Part shown: positions 1-7,403 of the stretch, in pieces
How positions within the stretch are numbered: position 1 is the first letter of the stretch
Layout: the number at the start of each line of letters is the position of its first letter
Assembly (NCBI GenBank): GCA_023387775.1
Contig: JAEWHN010000287.1
Coordinates: 1 to 10,987, forward strand
Direction of reading: 5' to 3'
DNA length: 10,987 nt
Origin: Pseudomonadota bacterium
GTDB taxonomy: Bacteria; Pseudomonadota; Alphaproteobacteria; Rhizobiales; Rhizobiaceae
The notes under the pieces: model-generated
What the model was told of the DNA's origin: nothing
The model's input: only the letters and a program-made list of their open reading frames with translations
The model's database searches: none
Program-made: the position numbers and the translations under genes

Positions 1-873
1 TCTCGTCTCCATGCCCTCGCGGAACGAGCCGATGGGCTGATCGAATCCTTCCGTCCCGGCGTAGCCGAGAGACTTGGCTTCGGGCCTGATGCGCTTCTGG
101 AAAGGAACCCGGCGCTGGTCTATGGCAGGCTCACCGGATGGGGGCGTGAGGGGCCGCTCGCTCCCCGCGCGGGTCACGATATCAACTACATCGCCATCTC
201 CGGCCTTCTGGGCGCTATAGGCCGCCCCGACGCCCCTCCGGCGCCGCCCCTGGCCATCGCGGGCGACATGGGCGGAGGCGGAATGCTGCTCGCCCTGGGC
301 ATGGTCGCCGCATTCTTCGAACGCAGCCGCTCCGGCAAGGGACAGGTCGTCGATGCTGCGATGGTTCAGGGTTCGGCGCTGCTCACCACGGCCTTTTGGG
401 GCTTCCATCAGGAAGGGCTCTGGTCCGGCGGCCGGGGTTGCAACCTCACCGATGGAGGAGCGCCCTTCTATGATTGCTACATCTGTGCGGACGGCAAATA
501 CGTCGCGGTCGGCGCACTAGAGCCGAAGTTCTTCGAGTTCCTCTGCAACGGGCTCGGAATTGAAGGCGCGCCTGAGCGCCAGCGTCGCGAAAACTGGCCG
601 GCACTGAGGGCGGAAATGACCGCCGCTTTCGCGGCGAAGCCGCAAGCCCATTGGATAGCGATTTTCGACGGCACAGATGCCTGCGTGACCCCGGTCCTCG
701 ATTTCGCTACTGCCCCCGAACACCCCCAAAACCATAGCCGCGTCTTCACAGATGTGAACGGCATGGTGCAGCCGAGAAGCGGTCCGGAGTTTAGCCGCAC
801 ACCTTGCTTGCCACGCCCCCGCAGGCTCGCTCCAGACGCTGAGACGCGCGCCGCGTGGGGTTTGGACACATAG
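1..873 (+). CDS. Alpha-methylacyl-CoA racemase-like protein (family III CoA-transferase fold), 5' end missing
   Basis: The reading frame is open from base 1, giving a 290-residue C-terminal fragment. It carries the racemase signature Gly-His-Asp-Ile-Asn-Tyr followed by Gly-Asp-Met-Gly-Gly-Gly-Gly. His at fragment residue 59 and Asp at 89 are 30 apart, as are His126 and Asp156 of the mycobacterial racemase MCR. Glu at 174 falls exactly on MCR Glu241. This offset of 67 predicts a full length near 358 residues, normal for the family, so only the N-terminus is lost to the window edge. These enzymes epimerise 2-methylacyl-CoA thioesters, used in branched-chain or steroid side-chain breakdown. The position matching MCR Asn152 is Ala here, which may alter substrate or activity. 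Six of 23 Arg codons are AGA/AGG, against none of 26 in the acyl-CoA dehydrogenase gene downstream. A 249-nt gap with promoter-like sequence separates it from the next gene, so it is probably a separate transcript. Confidence 0.88.
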   Translation, partial: SRLHALAERADGLIESFRPGVAERLGFGPDALLERNPALVYGRLTGWGREGPLAPRAGHDINYIAISGLLGAIGRPDAPPAPPLAIAGDMGGGGMLLALGMVAAFFERSRSGKGQVVDAAMVQGSALLTTAFWGFHQEGLWSGGRGCNLTDGGAPFYDCYICADGKYVAVGALEPKFFEFLCNGLGIEGAPERQRRENWPALRAEMTAAFAAKPQAHWIAIFDGTDACVTPVLDFATAPEHPQNHSRVFTDVNGMVQPRSGPEFSRTPCLPRPRRLAPDAETRAAWGLDT

Positions 874-960
874 TCGACGCGGGCCGCGAAATAAATTCCC
901 GACATACTTTGAGGCCTTTCGTCCACGTGGGGAAAAGTCGACCCACCCCCACACACACAA

Positions 961-1028
961 CTCATTGTATATAAAGTTCTTTTCCATCCAAAGGACTTTC
1001 GTATAGATGCATTTTCAAACAATATTGG
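961..1028 (+). promoter_or_regulatory. AT-rich island, probable promoter region of the catabolic operon
   Basis: This stretch is about 31% G+C by hand count, inside otherwise strongly G+C-rich DNA, and lies 95-162 nt before the first operon gene. Loose -10-like hexamers are visible, TATAAA at 970-975 and TATAGA at 1002-1007, but neither has a convincing TTGACA-like partner 16-18 nt upstream, so no exact start site is claimed. A low-complexity CA-rich run (947-960) precedes it. It is the only long noncoding gap ahead of the eight-gene cluster, which makes it the natural site for transcription control. Confidence 0.5.
973..999. promoter_or_regulatory. Nested palindrome, candidate operator
   Basis: AAAGTTCTTT (973-982) and AAAGGACTTT (990-999) are separated by 7 nt. 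They are inverted copies matching at 9 of 10 positions, and each arm is also a palindrome of the form AAAG-NN-CTTT. The two half-elements are therefore centred 17 nt apart and could be read as one dyad or as two tandem sites. It sits within the AT-rich promoter region. A transcriptional regulator binding site is the likeliest reading, but no regulator gene lies in the window. As RNA it could form a 10-bp hairpin with one G-U pair; no T-run follows, so it is unlikely to be a terminator of the upstream gene. Confidence 0.45.
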
Positions 1029-1105
1029 CCTTACGAACCAGCCACCGCGATAGTCGCTCCGACACGGTATGACGGGCGGCTTCAGACGCCCTCCCAACTA
1101 TCCGC

Positions 1106-1112
1106 AAAGGAG
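1106..1112 (+). promoter_or_regulatory. Ribosome binding site fixing the start of the FAD hydroxylase
   Basis: AAAGGAG lies 10 nt before the ATG at 1123. An in-frame ATG at 1069 has no Shine-Dalgarno-like sequence before it and would add 18 residues ahead of the FAD-binding motif that look unlike this family, so 1123 is preferred. Confidence 0.75.
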
Positions 1113-1122
1113 AGCGTTTGGC

Positions 1123-2808
1123 ATGGCTGAGCAGCTAACGACCCAAGGCCGGGATAAAAGAGTTCCGGTAGTCATAATTGGCGCTGGCCCCATCGGCCTC
1201 GCCCTCGCAGGCGATCTGGGCTGGCGCGGCATCTCGTCGGTTCTTGTCGAGCGAGGTGACGGCCAAGTCTATCAGCCCAAGATGGACATGGTCGGCATCC
1301 GCACCATGGAATTCTGCCGTCGTTGGGGGATCGTCGACTGGGTCGAGAAGGCCGGCTACAACCGCGCCTATTCGCAGGACTACGCTTGGGTGTCCCAGCT
1401 TGCCGGCGGCTACGAATTCGGCCGCGAGGAGTTTCCATCCGTCCAGGATGAAAGTAAGCCGCCGCAAAGCCCGCAGAAGCGTGAGCGCTGCCCGCAGAAC
1501 TTCTTCGACCCGGTCCTCACCCGCTTCGCCAAGCAAAGCGGCAAATGCGACATCCTCTACGAGCATGAGTATGTCAGCCATGTCGAAACCGACGAAGGCG
1601 TGACTGTCCGGTTGCGCGAGTTGGCCACCGGCCAGGAGTTCGAGGTCGAGGCACAATATCTGGTCGGCTCCGACGGCGGCGCCTCGGCGGTCCGCCATGC
1701 GCTCGGCATCCAGATGGCCGGCCAACCCACGCTGACTTACACCACCAACGCCATCATCAAATGCGGCGGCCTCGAAAAGCTGCACGACAAGAAGCCGGGC
1801 TACCGCTACATCTTCATCGGCCCCGAAGGCACCTATGCAACCATCGTGGCGATCAACGGCCGCGACTGGTGGCGCCTCTCCATCGTGGGCGACGGCGAGA
1901 TGCGTACACTTGGCGAGGATGAGGTCCGCTCCGTCTTCGAGCGCGCCGTGGGCCGCAATGATTTCGACTATGAAATCCTCTCAACCATGCCCTGGATCCG
2001 CCGCCAGCTCGTTGCCGACAAGTTCGGCACGAAACGGGTATTCATCGCGGGTGACGCCGCCCACCTGACCTCGCCCACAGGCGGCTTCGGCATGAACATG
2101 GGAATTCAGGATGCCGTCGACCTGTCGTGGAAGCTTGCCGCCATGGTCGAGGGCTGGGGCGGGCCGGAACTCCTGGCCAGCTACGAGGTGGAGCGCCGCC
2201 CGGTTTCCATCCGCAACGTGACGGAGGCCACCAACAACCTCAAGCTGATGCTGACGCCGCGGAAATACCTCAACCAGAAGGTCTTCGAGGAAGGCGCCGA
2301 GGGCGATGCTGCACGCAAGGAGTTCGGCGACGCCTACACGCAGATGATGAAGCGCGAGTGGTACACGATCGGCATCCATCTTGGCTATCGCTACGAAGGT
2401 TCGCCCGTGATCTTCGCCGACGGCACACCGGAACCGGAAGACACCGTCCAGACCTACGAGCAGACTGCCCGCCCGGGCCACCGGGCCCCGCATGTCTGGC
2501 TGGAGGAGGGCGTCTCCACGCTCGACCTGTTCGGCAAGGGTTTCGTGCTCTGCCGCCTCGACCCGGCCGCCGATGCCGAACCGCTGCTCGCCGCCGCCAA
2601 GGAGGCTGGAATGCCGGTCACCCTGCGCGACATCGACAATGCCGAGGCGCGAGCGCTTTACGGCGCAAAGCTGGTGCTGGTACGCCCCGATGGCCATGTC
2701 AGCTGGCGCGGCGACAAGGTCGAGTGCGCCGGTTCCGTCATCGACGTCTCGCGGGGCGCCATAGCCTACCAGGCTCTTGAAGCCACCCTGCGGGGGGCTG
2801 CCGAATGA
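1123..2808 (+). CDS. FAD-dependent aromatic-ring hydroxylase (PheA/TfdB/MhpA-type flavoprotein monooxygenase)
   Basis: This 561-residue protein has all three marks of class A flavoprotein hydroxylases: the dinucleotide-binding GAGPIG at residues 20-25, the Asp-Gly motif VGSDGG at 181-186, and the FAD-ribityl motif IAGDAAH at 308-314 followed by GGFGMNMGIQDAVDL. The C-terminal part (PGHRAPHVWL near 451-460, then an alpha/beta segment ending LVLVRPDGHVSWRG) matches the thioredoxin-like domain of phenol hydroxylase-type enzymes. Length is typical of MhpA and somewhat below TfdB. These soluble enzymes use NAD(P)H and O2 to hydroxylate a phenolic ring ortho or para to an existing hydroxyl. With a gentisate-dioxygenase-like gene two genes downstream, a product with a para-dihydroxy or salicylate-like ring is likely, but substrate cannot be read from motifs. 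It is the first gene after the promoter region, and its stop overlaps the next start (ATGA at 2805-2808), implying translational coupling. Confidence 0.9.
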   Translation: MAEQLTTQGRDKRVPVVIIGAGPIGLALAGDLGWRGISSVLVERGDGQVYQPKMDMVGIRTMEFCRRWGIVDWVEKAGYNRAYSQDYAWVSQLAGGYEFGREEFPSVQDESKPPQSPQKRERCPQNFFDPVLTRFAKQSGKCDILYEHEYVSHVETDEGVTVRLRELATGQEFEVEAQYLVGSDGGASAVRHALGIQMAGQPTLTYTTNAIIKCGGLEKLHDKKPGYRYIFIGPEGTYATIVAINGRDWWRLSIVGDGEMRTLGEDEVRSVFERAVGRNDFDYEILSTMPWIRRQLVADKFGTKRVFIAGDAAHLTSPTGGFGMNMGIQDAVDLSWKLAAMVEGWGGPELLASYEVERRPVSIRNVTEATNNLKLMLTPRKYLNQKVFEEGAEGDAARKEFGDAYTQMMKREWYTIGIHLGYRYEGSPVIFADGTPEPEDTVQTYEQTARPGHRAPHVWLEEGVSTLDLFGKGFVLCRLDPAADAEPLLAAAKEAGMPVTLRDIDNAEARALYGAKLVLVRPDGHVSWRGDKVECAGSVIDVSRGAIAYQALEATLRGAAE

Positions 2809-3695
2809 AGATCGTCTCCTTCAACGGCAACCGCATCGGCCTGGTGGAAAAAGACCGCGTCATCGACGTGACCGAGGCGGCGGGAATCGACCCAGCCAGT
2901 TGGCCGCCGGTCGGCATGGTCCAGACCATCGCCCGCTGGGAGGAACTGCGCCTCGCTATTGAGGCCCGTCGCGGTGAGGCGGGCATTCCCCTGATCGATG
3001 CGCGCCTCGAGGCACCGGTGCGGTGGCCCAACAAGCTGATCGCCTTCCCCGCGAATTATCATGACCACATCAAGGAGATGAAGGAAAACGTCATCTCCAA
3101 GGCCAATGCCAAGGGTCAGGGCTTCTTCCTGAAAGCCAATTCCTCGATCTCCGGCCCGGCCGATCCGGTGGTGCTGCCGCCGATCGAGGGCCGCGAGATT
3201 CATCATGAATGCGAACTTGCAATCATTATCGGCAAGCGCGGCCGCGGCGTGAGCCGCCAGGAGGCGCGCGGCATGATCTTCGGCTTTTCCTGCCTGCTCG
3301 ACATGGTCGTGCGCGGTCAGGAAGAGCGTGTAATGCGCAAGTCCTATGACAGCTTCTGCCCCATCGGCCCGTGGATCGTCACCCCCGATGAGGTGCCGGA
3401 CATGGATAATCTCGAGATGCGGCTCTGGGTCAACGGCGAGGAGCGCCAGCGCGCCTCTACCCGCGACCTGATTGTCGACATCCCCGAGATGATCGCCATG
3501 GCTTCGGCCGTCTGCACGCTGGAGCCGGGTGACATCATCGCCACCGGAACTCCCGCAGGCGTCGGCCCCGTGAAGGACGGCGACACGCTCAGCATCGAGA
3601 TCGATCACGTCGGCCGGATGGACCTCAAGGTCAGGACCGGAACGATCGGCGCACATGATGTCTGGAGCGCGCCGAAAATCAGAACCGCATCCTGA
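2805..3695 (+). CDS. Fumarylacetoacetate hydrolase-family protein (probable acylpyruvate hydrolase)
   Basis: The 296-residue protein has an N-terminal region (1-75) typical of the longer FAH-family members and a catalytic core from about residue 76. Metal-binding acidic residues are visible as Glu135 and Glu137 in HHECELAIIIGK and Asp166 in FSCLLDMVVRG. The family signature TGTPAGVGPVKDGD lies at 247-260. FAH-family enzymes cleave C-C bonds in 2,4-diketo acids such as fumarylpyruvate or maleylpyruvate using Mg2+ or Mn2+. Lying between a hydroxylase and a ring-cleaving dioxygenase, it most probably hydrolyses the ring-opening product to pyruvate plus a C4 acid. No GST-type or DinB-type maleylpyruvate isomerase is in the window, so it may act on the unisomerised product. 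A decarboxylase or hydratase role, known in this family, cannot be excluded. Its start overlaps the preceding stop. Confidence 0.88.
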   Translation: MKIVSFNGNRIGLVEKDRVIDVTEAAGIDPASWPPVGMVQTIARWEELRLAIEARRGEAGIPLIDARLEAPVRWPNKLIAFPANYHDHIKEMKENVISKANAKGQGFFLKANSSISGPADPVVLPPIEGREIHHECELAIIIGKRGRGVSRQEARGMIFGFSCLLDMVVRGQEERVMRKSYDSFCPIGPWIVTPDEVPDMDNLEMRLWVNGEERQRASTRDLIVDIPEMIAMASAVCTLEPGDIIATGTPAGVGPVKDGDTLSIEIDHVGRMDLKVRTGTIGAHDVWSAPKIRTAS

Positions 3696-3706
3696 GGAGA
3701 ACAGAA

Positions 3707-4648
3707 ATGCCGTTGGAAAACGTAGACGTTGCAGCTCCCGAAGGCTTTTACGAAGAACTGGGCACCAAGGCCCTTGTCCCCGGTTGGGCCAAACGCGAGC
3801 CGGCCATGTGGTCAGAGCCGAGGCCAAAGTTCGTGCCCGTCGTCTGGCGCTACAAAGAAGCCCGGGAAGCGCTGGATAAGGCTGCCGACTTCGTCTCGCC
3901 GGAAAAGGCCGAACGTCGCAACCTGATCCTCGTCGCCCCGATTGAGGGTAACAACTACCCGACCTGCCGCCATCTGGTCGCAGCATACCAGCTGGTGCTG
4001 CCGGGCGAGACGGCACGCTCGCACCGCCATGCGCCGAACGCACTGCGTATCGTGCTCGACGTTGGCCCCGAGACCTATACGATCGTCGATGGTACCCGCG
4101 TCGACGTGGCCGAGGGCGACGTGGTCCTGACTCCTTCCTGGGCCTGGCACGGTCATTCGAACTTTTCCTCCGAACCAGCCTTCTGGATCGACATCCTCGA
4201 CGTGCCGCTCGTGCAGAACCTCGAGAACATGTATTTCGAGGACTATCCGACCAAGAACGAACAGATCAGCTCGAACCAGCCGGACTCGGAGCTGCGCAAC
4301 AAGGATGCCGACATCCTTGCCGCCACCCGCGAACAGGGCCGAGCGCCAATCGCCCAGGGCATGATCAAGACAATGGGCATCCACTCGCTCGGCCTCAACG
4401 AGGGCGAGACCTACGAGCAGGCCCGCCGCATCACCAACTCCATCTACACCGTGATGCGCGGCGAGGTGGACATGGAGATCGAGAACCTTGGCCAGGTCAC
4501 CGTGACGCGCGGCGACGTCGTGGTGATCCCGAACTGGCACGCCTATTCGATCACGGCCCGCCGCGAATTCAGCCAGCTCATACAGGTGACCGACGAGCCA
4601 GTCTTTGACGCGCTCGGCTTCACGGAGCTGGAAAAGACCCAGGCGTAA
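3707..4648 (+). CDS. Gentisate 1,2-dioxygenase-like bicupin ring-cleavage dioxygenase
   Basis: This 313-residue bicupin follows an AGGAG at 3695-3699. The N-terminal cupin has LVLPGE at 97-102, His106-Arg-His108, and TPSWAWHGH with His148 and His150. By spacing these match the iron ligands His119, His121 and His160 and the substrate contacts Arg127 (Arg114 here) and His162 of salicylate 1,2-dioxygenase from Pseudaminobacter. Gln95 matches its Gln108. Its Gly106, whose change to Ala is reported to give conventional gentisate-only behaviour, is Ala93 here, favouring a gentisate-type over a salicylate-type substrate. The C-terminal cupin (about 225-295) has a single His (278) in the usual motif and is probably metal-free, as in relatives. 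At 313 residues it is shorter than the usual 340-370. 1-Hydroxy-2-naphthoate or substituted gentisates are alternatives. Soluble Fe(II) enzyme expected. Confidence 0.85.
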   Translation: MPLENVDVAAPEGFYEELGTKALVPGWAKREPAMWSEPRPKFVPVVWRYKEAREALDKAADFVSPEKAERRNLILVAPIEGNNYPTCRHLVAAYQLVLPGETARSHRHAPNALRIVLDVGPETYTIVDGTRVDVAEGDVVLTPSWAWHGHSNFSSEPAFWIDILDVPLVQNLENMYFEDYPTKNEQISSNQPDSELRNKDADILAATREQGRAPIAQGMIKTMGIHSLGLNEGETYEQARRITNSIYTVMRGEVDMEIENLGQVTVTRGDVVVIPNWHAYSITARREFSQLIQVTDEPVFDALGFTELEKTQA

Positions 4649-4670
4649 GCGCCGAAACAGAGAGCAAGAC

Positions 4671-5816
4671 ATGTTCGATCTAGGCGCAGAGAAGGAAATG
4701 ATCCGTGACATGGCGCGCCGTGTCACGGAGGACGAGGTCCGCCCGCGCGTGGCCGAAATGGAGGCGACCGACCGCTTCCCACGCGAGCTGGCAGAAATCT
4801 TCGGCGACCTTGGGCTCCTGCAGCTCTGGGTTCCCGAGGAGTATGGCGGGCCCGGGGGCGACCTGACCTCGGTCTGTATCGCGAAGGAAGAAATCGGGCG
4901 CGGCTCTCTTGCCGCCTCGACGCTTTGCGCCAACAACTCCATCGGCCTCATCTTGCCGGTGCTCCACTTCGGCACGGAAGAGCAGAAGAACCATTACCTG
5001 CCGATCTCGGCCGGCGGCCGCGCCATCGCCGCCGTGGCCATCACCGAGCCCGAGACCGGCTCGGACGTTTCCTCGATCCGCACCTTCGCCCGCAAGGATG
5101 GAGACAGCTATGTGGTCAACGGCCAGAAAAGCTGGATCACGTGGGGCGCAGACGCAGACTACGTGCTGCTTTTCGCCCGCACCTCGGAAGCCAAGGGGCA
5201 TGACGGCATCTCGGTGTTCCTCGTCGACACCAAGACCCCGGGCTTCCATGTCGGCAAGTCGGAGCACAAGATGGGTCGCCACGGCGCGCCGACGTGCCAG
5301 CTCCACTTCGAGGACATGCGGATTCCGGCCGATTGCCGTCTGGGCGAGGAAGGCATGGGCTTCAAGGCCTGCATGAAGATCCTCGACCTCAACCGCCCCT
5401 CGGTCGCGGCATCCTCGCTGGGTCTCGCGCAGGCCGCACTGGAGGCGTCTGTCACCTATGCCAACGAACGCCGCCAGTTCGGCCGCCGCATTGGCGATTT
5501 CCAGATGGTCCAGGCCAAGCTGGCCGACATGGCCATGAAGACCGAGGCCGCCCGCTCGCTGCTCTATTCGAGCGCGCTCGAGATCGACAGCGGCAACGTT
5601 TCGCGCCTGACCATGCTCGCTTCGATGTGCAAGTGCTACGTCACCGACGTGGCCATGGAGATCGCAACCGAGGCGGTGCAGGTGCTCGGCGCCTACGGCT
5701 ATTCGACCGAATATCCCGTCGAGCGGATCATGCGTGATGCCAAGCTGAACCAGATCCTCGAAGGTACGAACGAGATTCACCGCATCATCATCGCGCGCCA
5801 ACTCCTGGGCAAGTGA
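4671..5816 (+). CDS. Acyl-CoA dehydrogenase
   Basis: The 381-residue protein is a standard short/medium-chain-type FAD acyl-CoA dehydrogenase. The N-terminal helical domain runs to about 115, followed by the flavin-binding signature AITEPETGSD, then VNGQKSWITWGADADY, and the C-terminal helical domain. The catalytic base is Glu364 in ILEGTNEIHR, as in SCAD and MCAD. The ATG at 4671 was chosen because FDLGAEKEMIRDMARR is the normal family N-terminus; an AGAGAG at 4659-4664 is a modest ribosome binding site. An upstream in-frame ATG would lie inside the dioxygenase gene and add an Arg-rich tail. It introduces a 2,3-double bond into an acyl-CoA, passing electrons to ETF. No 3-hydroxyacyl-CoA dehydrogenase or thiolase accompanies it, so it may make an unsaturated arylpropenoyl-CoA or similar for the crotonase downstream. 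Confidence 0.93.
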   Translation: MFDLGAEKEMIRDMARRVTEDEVRPRVAEMEATDRFPRELAEIFGDLGLLQLWVPEEYGGPGGDLTSVCIAKEEIGRGSLAASTLCANNSIGLILPVLHFGTEEQKNHYLPISAGGRAIAAVAITEPETGSDVSSIRTFARKDGDSYVVNGQKSWITWGADADYVLLFARTSEAKGHDGISVFLVDTKTPGFHVGKSEHKMGRHGAPTCQLHFEDMRIPADCRLGEEGMGFKACMKILDLNRPSVAASSLGLAQAALEASVTYANERRQFGRRIGDFQMVQAKLADMAMKTEAARSLLYSSALEIDSGNVSRLTMLASMCKCYVTDVAMEIATEAVQVLGAYGYSTEYPVERIMRDAKLNQILEGTNEIHRIIIARQLLGK

Positions 5817-5827
5817 GCGACGCGCGC

Positions 5828-5853
5828 GGCGGCCGCCTCGGCCCCGCCTTTTT
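5828..5853 (+). terminator. G+C-rich hairpin with T-run in the acyl-CoA dehydrogenase to aldehyde dehydrogenase gap
   Basis: In the only long gap inside the operon (63 nt), a stem pairs GGC at 5828-5830 with GCC at 5846-5848 and GGCC at 5831-5834 with GGCC at 5840-5843, leaving two bulged C and a 5-nt loop. TTTTT follows at 5849-5853. This resembles a weak intrinsic terminator or attenuator that would lower expression of the downstream genes. The bulge and the short T-run keep this tentative. Confidence 0.3.
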
Positions 5854-5879
5854 CCCCCAGATTTTGAGGAGCTTGACCC

Positions 5880-7385
5880 ATGCTCGACGTGACTTTCAAA
5901 GACTATTTACTGACCCCCGCGACCGCAGCCTATCTCGCACGCCAGCACGGGCTGATGATCGACGGCCAGTCGGTCGCGGCGCTGTCCGGAAAGCGCAAGG
6001 CCATCTATGATCCGGCCTCGGAAGAAGAGATCACCACCGTTGCAGAATCTGGGGCGGAAGACGTGGACCTCGCCGTTCGCGCTGCCCGTGCCGCCTTCGA
6101 AGGCGCCTGGGCAAAGGTCACGCCCTCGCAGCGAGGCCGCATCCTGAACCGCATCGCCGATCTGATCGAGGCCAACGGCGACGAGCTGGCAGAGCTGGAA
6201 TGCCTTAATTCGGGCAAGCCGCTGCAGTTCTGCCGCAACGTGGACATCTACGGCGTGGCCGACATGTTCCGTTACATGGCCGGTTGGGCCACCAAGATCA
6301 CCGGTGACACCCACAACCCCTCGATGCCGGGTGAATGGCACGCCTACACGCTGCGCCAGCCCGTGGGCGTCGTGGGACAGATCCTGCCCTGGAACTTCCC
6401 GATGAACATGGCAGCCTGGAAGATCGCCCCCGCGCTGGCTGCCGGTTGCACCATCGTGCTCAAGCCTGCCGAAGCCACGCCGCTCACCGCGCTGCGCATC
6501 GCCGAACTCGCGCTGGAGGCAGGCCTCCCTGCGGGCGTGCTGAACGTTGTCACCGGCAAGGGCTCGATCATCGGCGACGCGATCACCAACCATCCGGGCA
6601 TCGACAAGGTCGCCTTCACCGGCTCGACCGAGGTGGGCAAGCACATCGCCCGCAGCTGCGTCAGCTCGAACCTGAAGAAGGTCTCGCTGGAACTGGGCGG
6701 CAAGTCGCCGGTCATCGTCTTCCCCGATGCGGACATCGATGCAGCCGTGGCAGGCATCGCCGGCTCGATCTTTTTCCACGCGGGCCAGGTCTGCGCCGCA
6801 GGCTCGCGCCTTTACGTCCATGACAAGGTCTATGACCGCGTCGTGGAGGCCGTCGCTGCGCGCGCCAAGGCACTCAAGGTCGGCCCTGGCATGCTGCCCG
6901 GCCATGACCTGGGCCCCGTCATCTCGCGTGCCCAGCACGAAAGCGTCATGAGCTACATCGAAAGGGGCCGTGGCGAGGGCGCCGAAGTCGTCACCGGTGG
7001 CCGCTCACTCGGGCAGAAGGGCTACTTCATCGAACCGACCGTCCTGGCCAATACCGGCCCCGGCATGACCGTCCATGACGAGGAGATCTTCGGGCCGGTT
7101 CTCTGCGCCATGCGGTTCAACGAGGAAGACCTCGCAGGCATCGCCGCGCGCGCCAACGCTTCTCCCTACGGCCTGTCCTCCTCGGTCTGGACCCGCGACA
7201 TCTCGGTCGCCCACCGTCTCGCCAAGATGATCCAGTCGGGCATCGTCAACGTCAACGCCCATACGTCACCCGACGCGAGCCTGCCCTATGGAGGTTACAA
7301 GCAATCGGGCTGGGGCCGCGAACGCGGCGCGGAAGTGCTCGACCTCTACACCCAGATCAAGGCCGTGGCCGTCAAATTGGCCTGA
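5880..7385 (+). CDS. NAD(P)+-dependent aldehyde dehydrogenase, phenylacetaldehyde dehydrogenase-like
   Basis: At 501 residues this is a full-length ALDH-superfamily enzyme. Catalytic residues are all present: Asn172 in LPWNFP, Lys195 in IVLKPAE, Glu271 in LELGGKSP, Cys305 in GQVCAAGSR, and Glu402 in EEIFGP. The Cys motif and the C-terminal NAHTSPDASLPYGGYKQSG resemble E. coli phenylacetaldehyde dehydrogenase (FeaB), suggesting an aromatic or arylalkyl aldehyde substrate. AGGAG at 5867-5871, 8 nt before the ATG, supports the start. It would oxidise an aldehyde made within the pathway to the acid. Sitting directly before a crotonase, it mirrors the hydratase-lyase plus vanillin dehydrogenase pairing of ferulate catabolism; that functional link is an inference. 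Confidence 0.93.
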   Translation: MLDVTFKDYLLTPATAAYLARQHGLMIDGQSVAALSGKRKAIYDPASEEEITTVAESGAEDVDLAVRAARAAFEGAWAKVTPSQRGRILNRIADLIEANGDELAELECLNSGKPLQFCRNVDIYGVADMFRYMAGWATKITGDTHNPSMPGEWHAYTLRQPVGVVGQILPWNFPMNMAAWKIAPALAAGCTIVLKPAEATPLTALRIAELALEAGLPAGVLNVVTGKGSIIGDAITNHPGIDKVAFTGSTEVGKHIARSCVSSNLKKVSLELGGKSPVIVFPDADIDAAVAGIAGSIFFHAGQVCAAGSRLYVHDKVYDRVVEAVAARAKALKVGPGMLPGHDLGPVISRAQHESVMSYIERGRGEGAEVVTGGRSLGQKGYFIEPTVLANTGPGMTVHDEEIFGPVLCAMRFNEEDLAGIAARANASPYGLSSSVWTRDISVAHRLAKMIQSGIVNVNAHTSPDASLPYGGYKQSGWGRERGAEVLDLYTQIKAVAVKLA

Positions 7386-7403
7386 CCGCGAAAGGACATT
7401 CCG

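Noticed and set aside
938..960. CA-rich run as a simple-sequence repeat with phase-variation potential
   Set aside because: The perfect CA part is only about four to five units, too short to support slippage-based control.
1070..1095. GGGCG/CGCCC inverted repeat just before the hydroxylase ribosome binding site
   Set aside because: Only five terminal pairs with mismatches inside and an 8-nt loop; too weak to call a leader hairpin or riboswitch.
477..1097. Two overlapping - strand frames across the racemase 3' end and the gap
   Set aside because: The translations look like shadows and low-complexity sequence; both run through the AT-rich promoter-like island without a recognisable domain.
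1069..1122. Upstream ATG as the hydroxylase start
   Set aside because: No Shine-Dalgarno sequence precedes 1069, whereas AAAGGAG is placed correctly for 1123; the extra residues do not resemble the family N-terminus.
2766..4043. A 425-codon open frame on the - strand
   Set aside because: It lies opposite the FAH and dioxygenase genes, which have full family motifs. Long antisense frames are expected from the strong third-position G/C bias, and its translation shows no recognisable domain.
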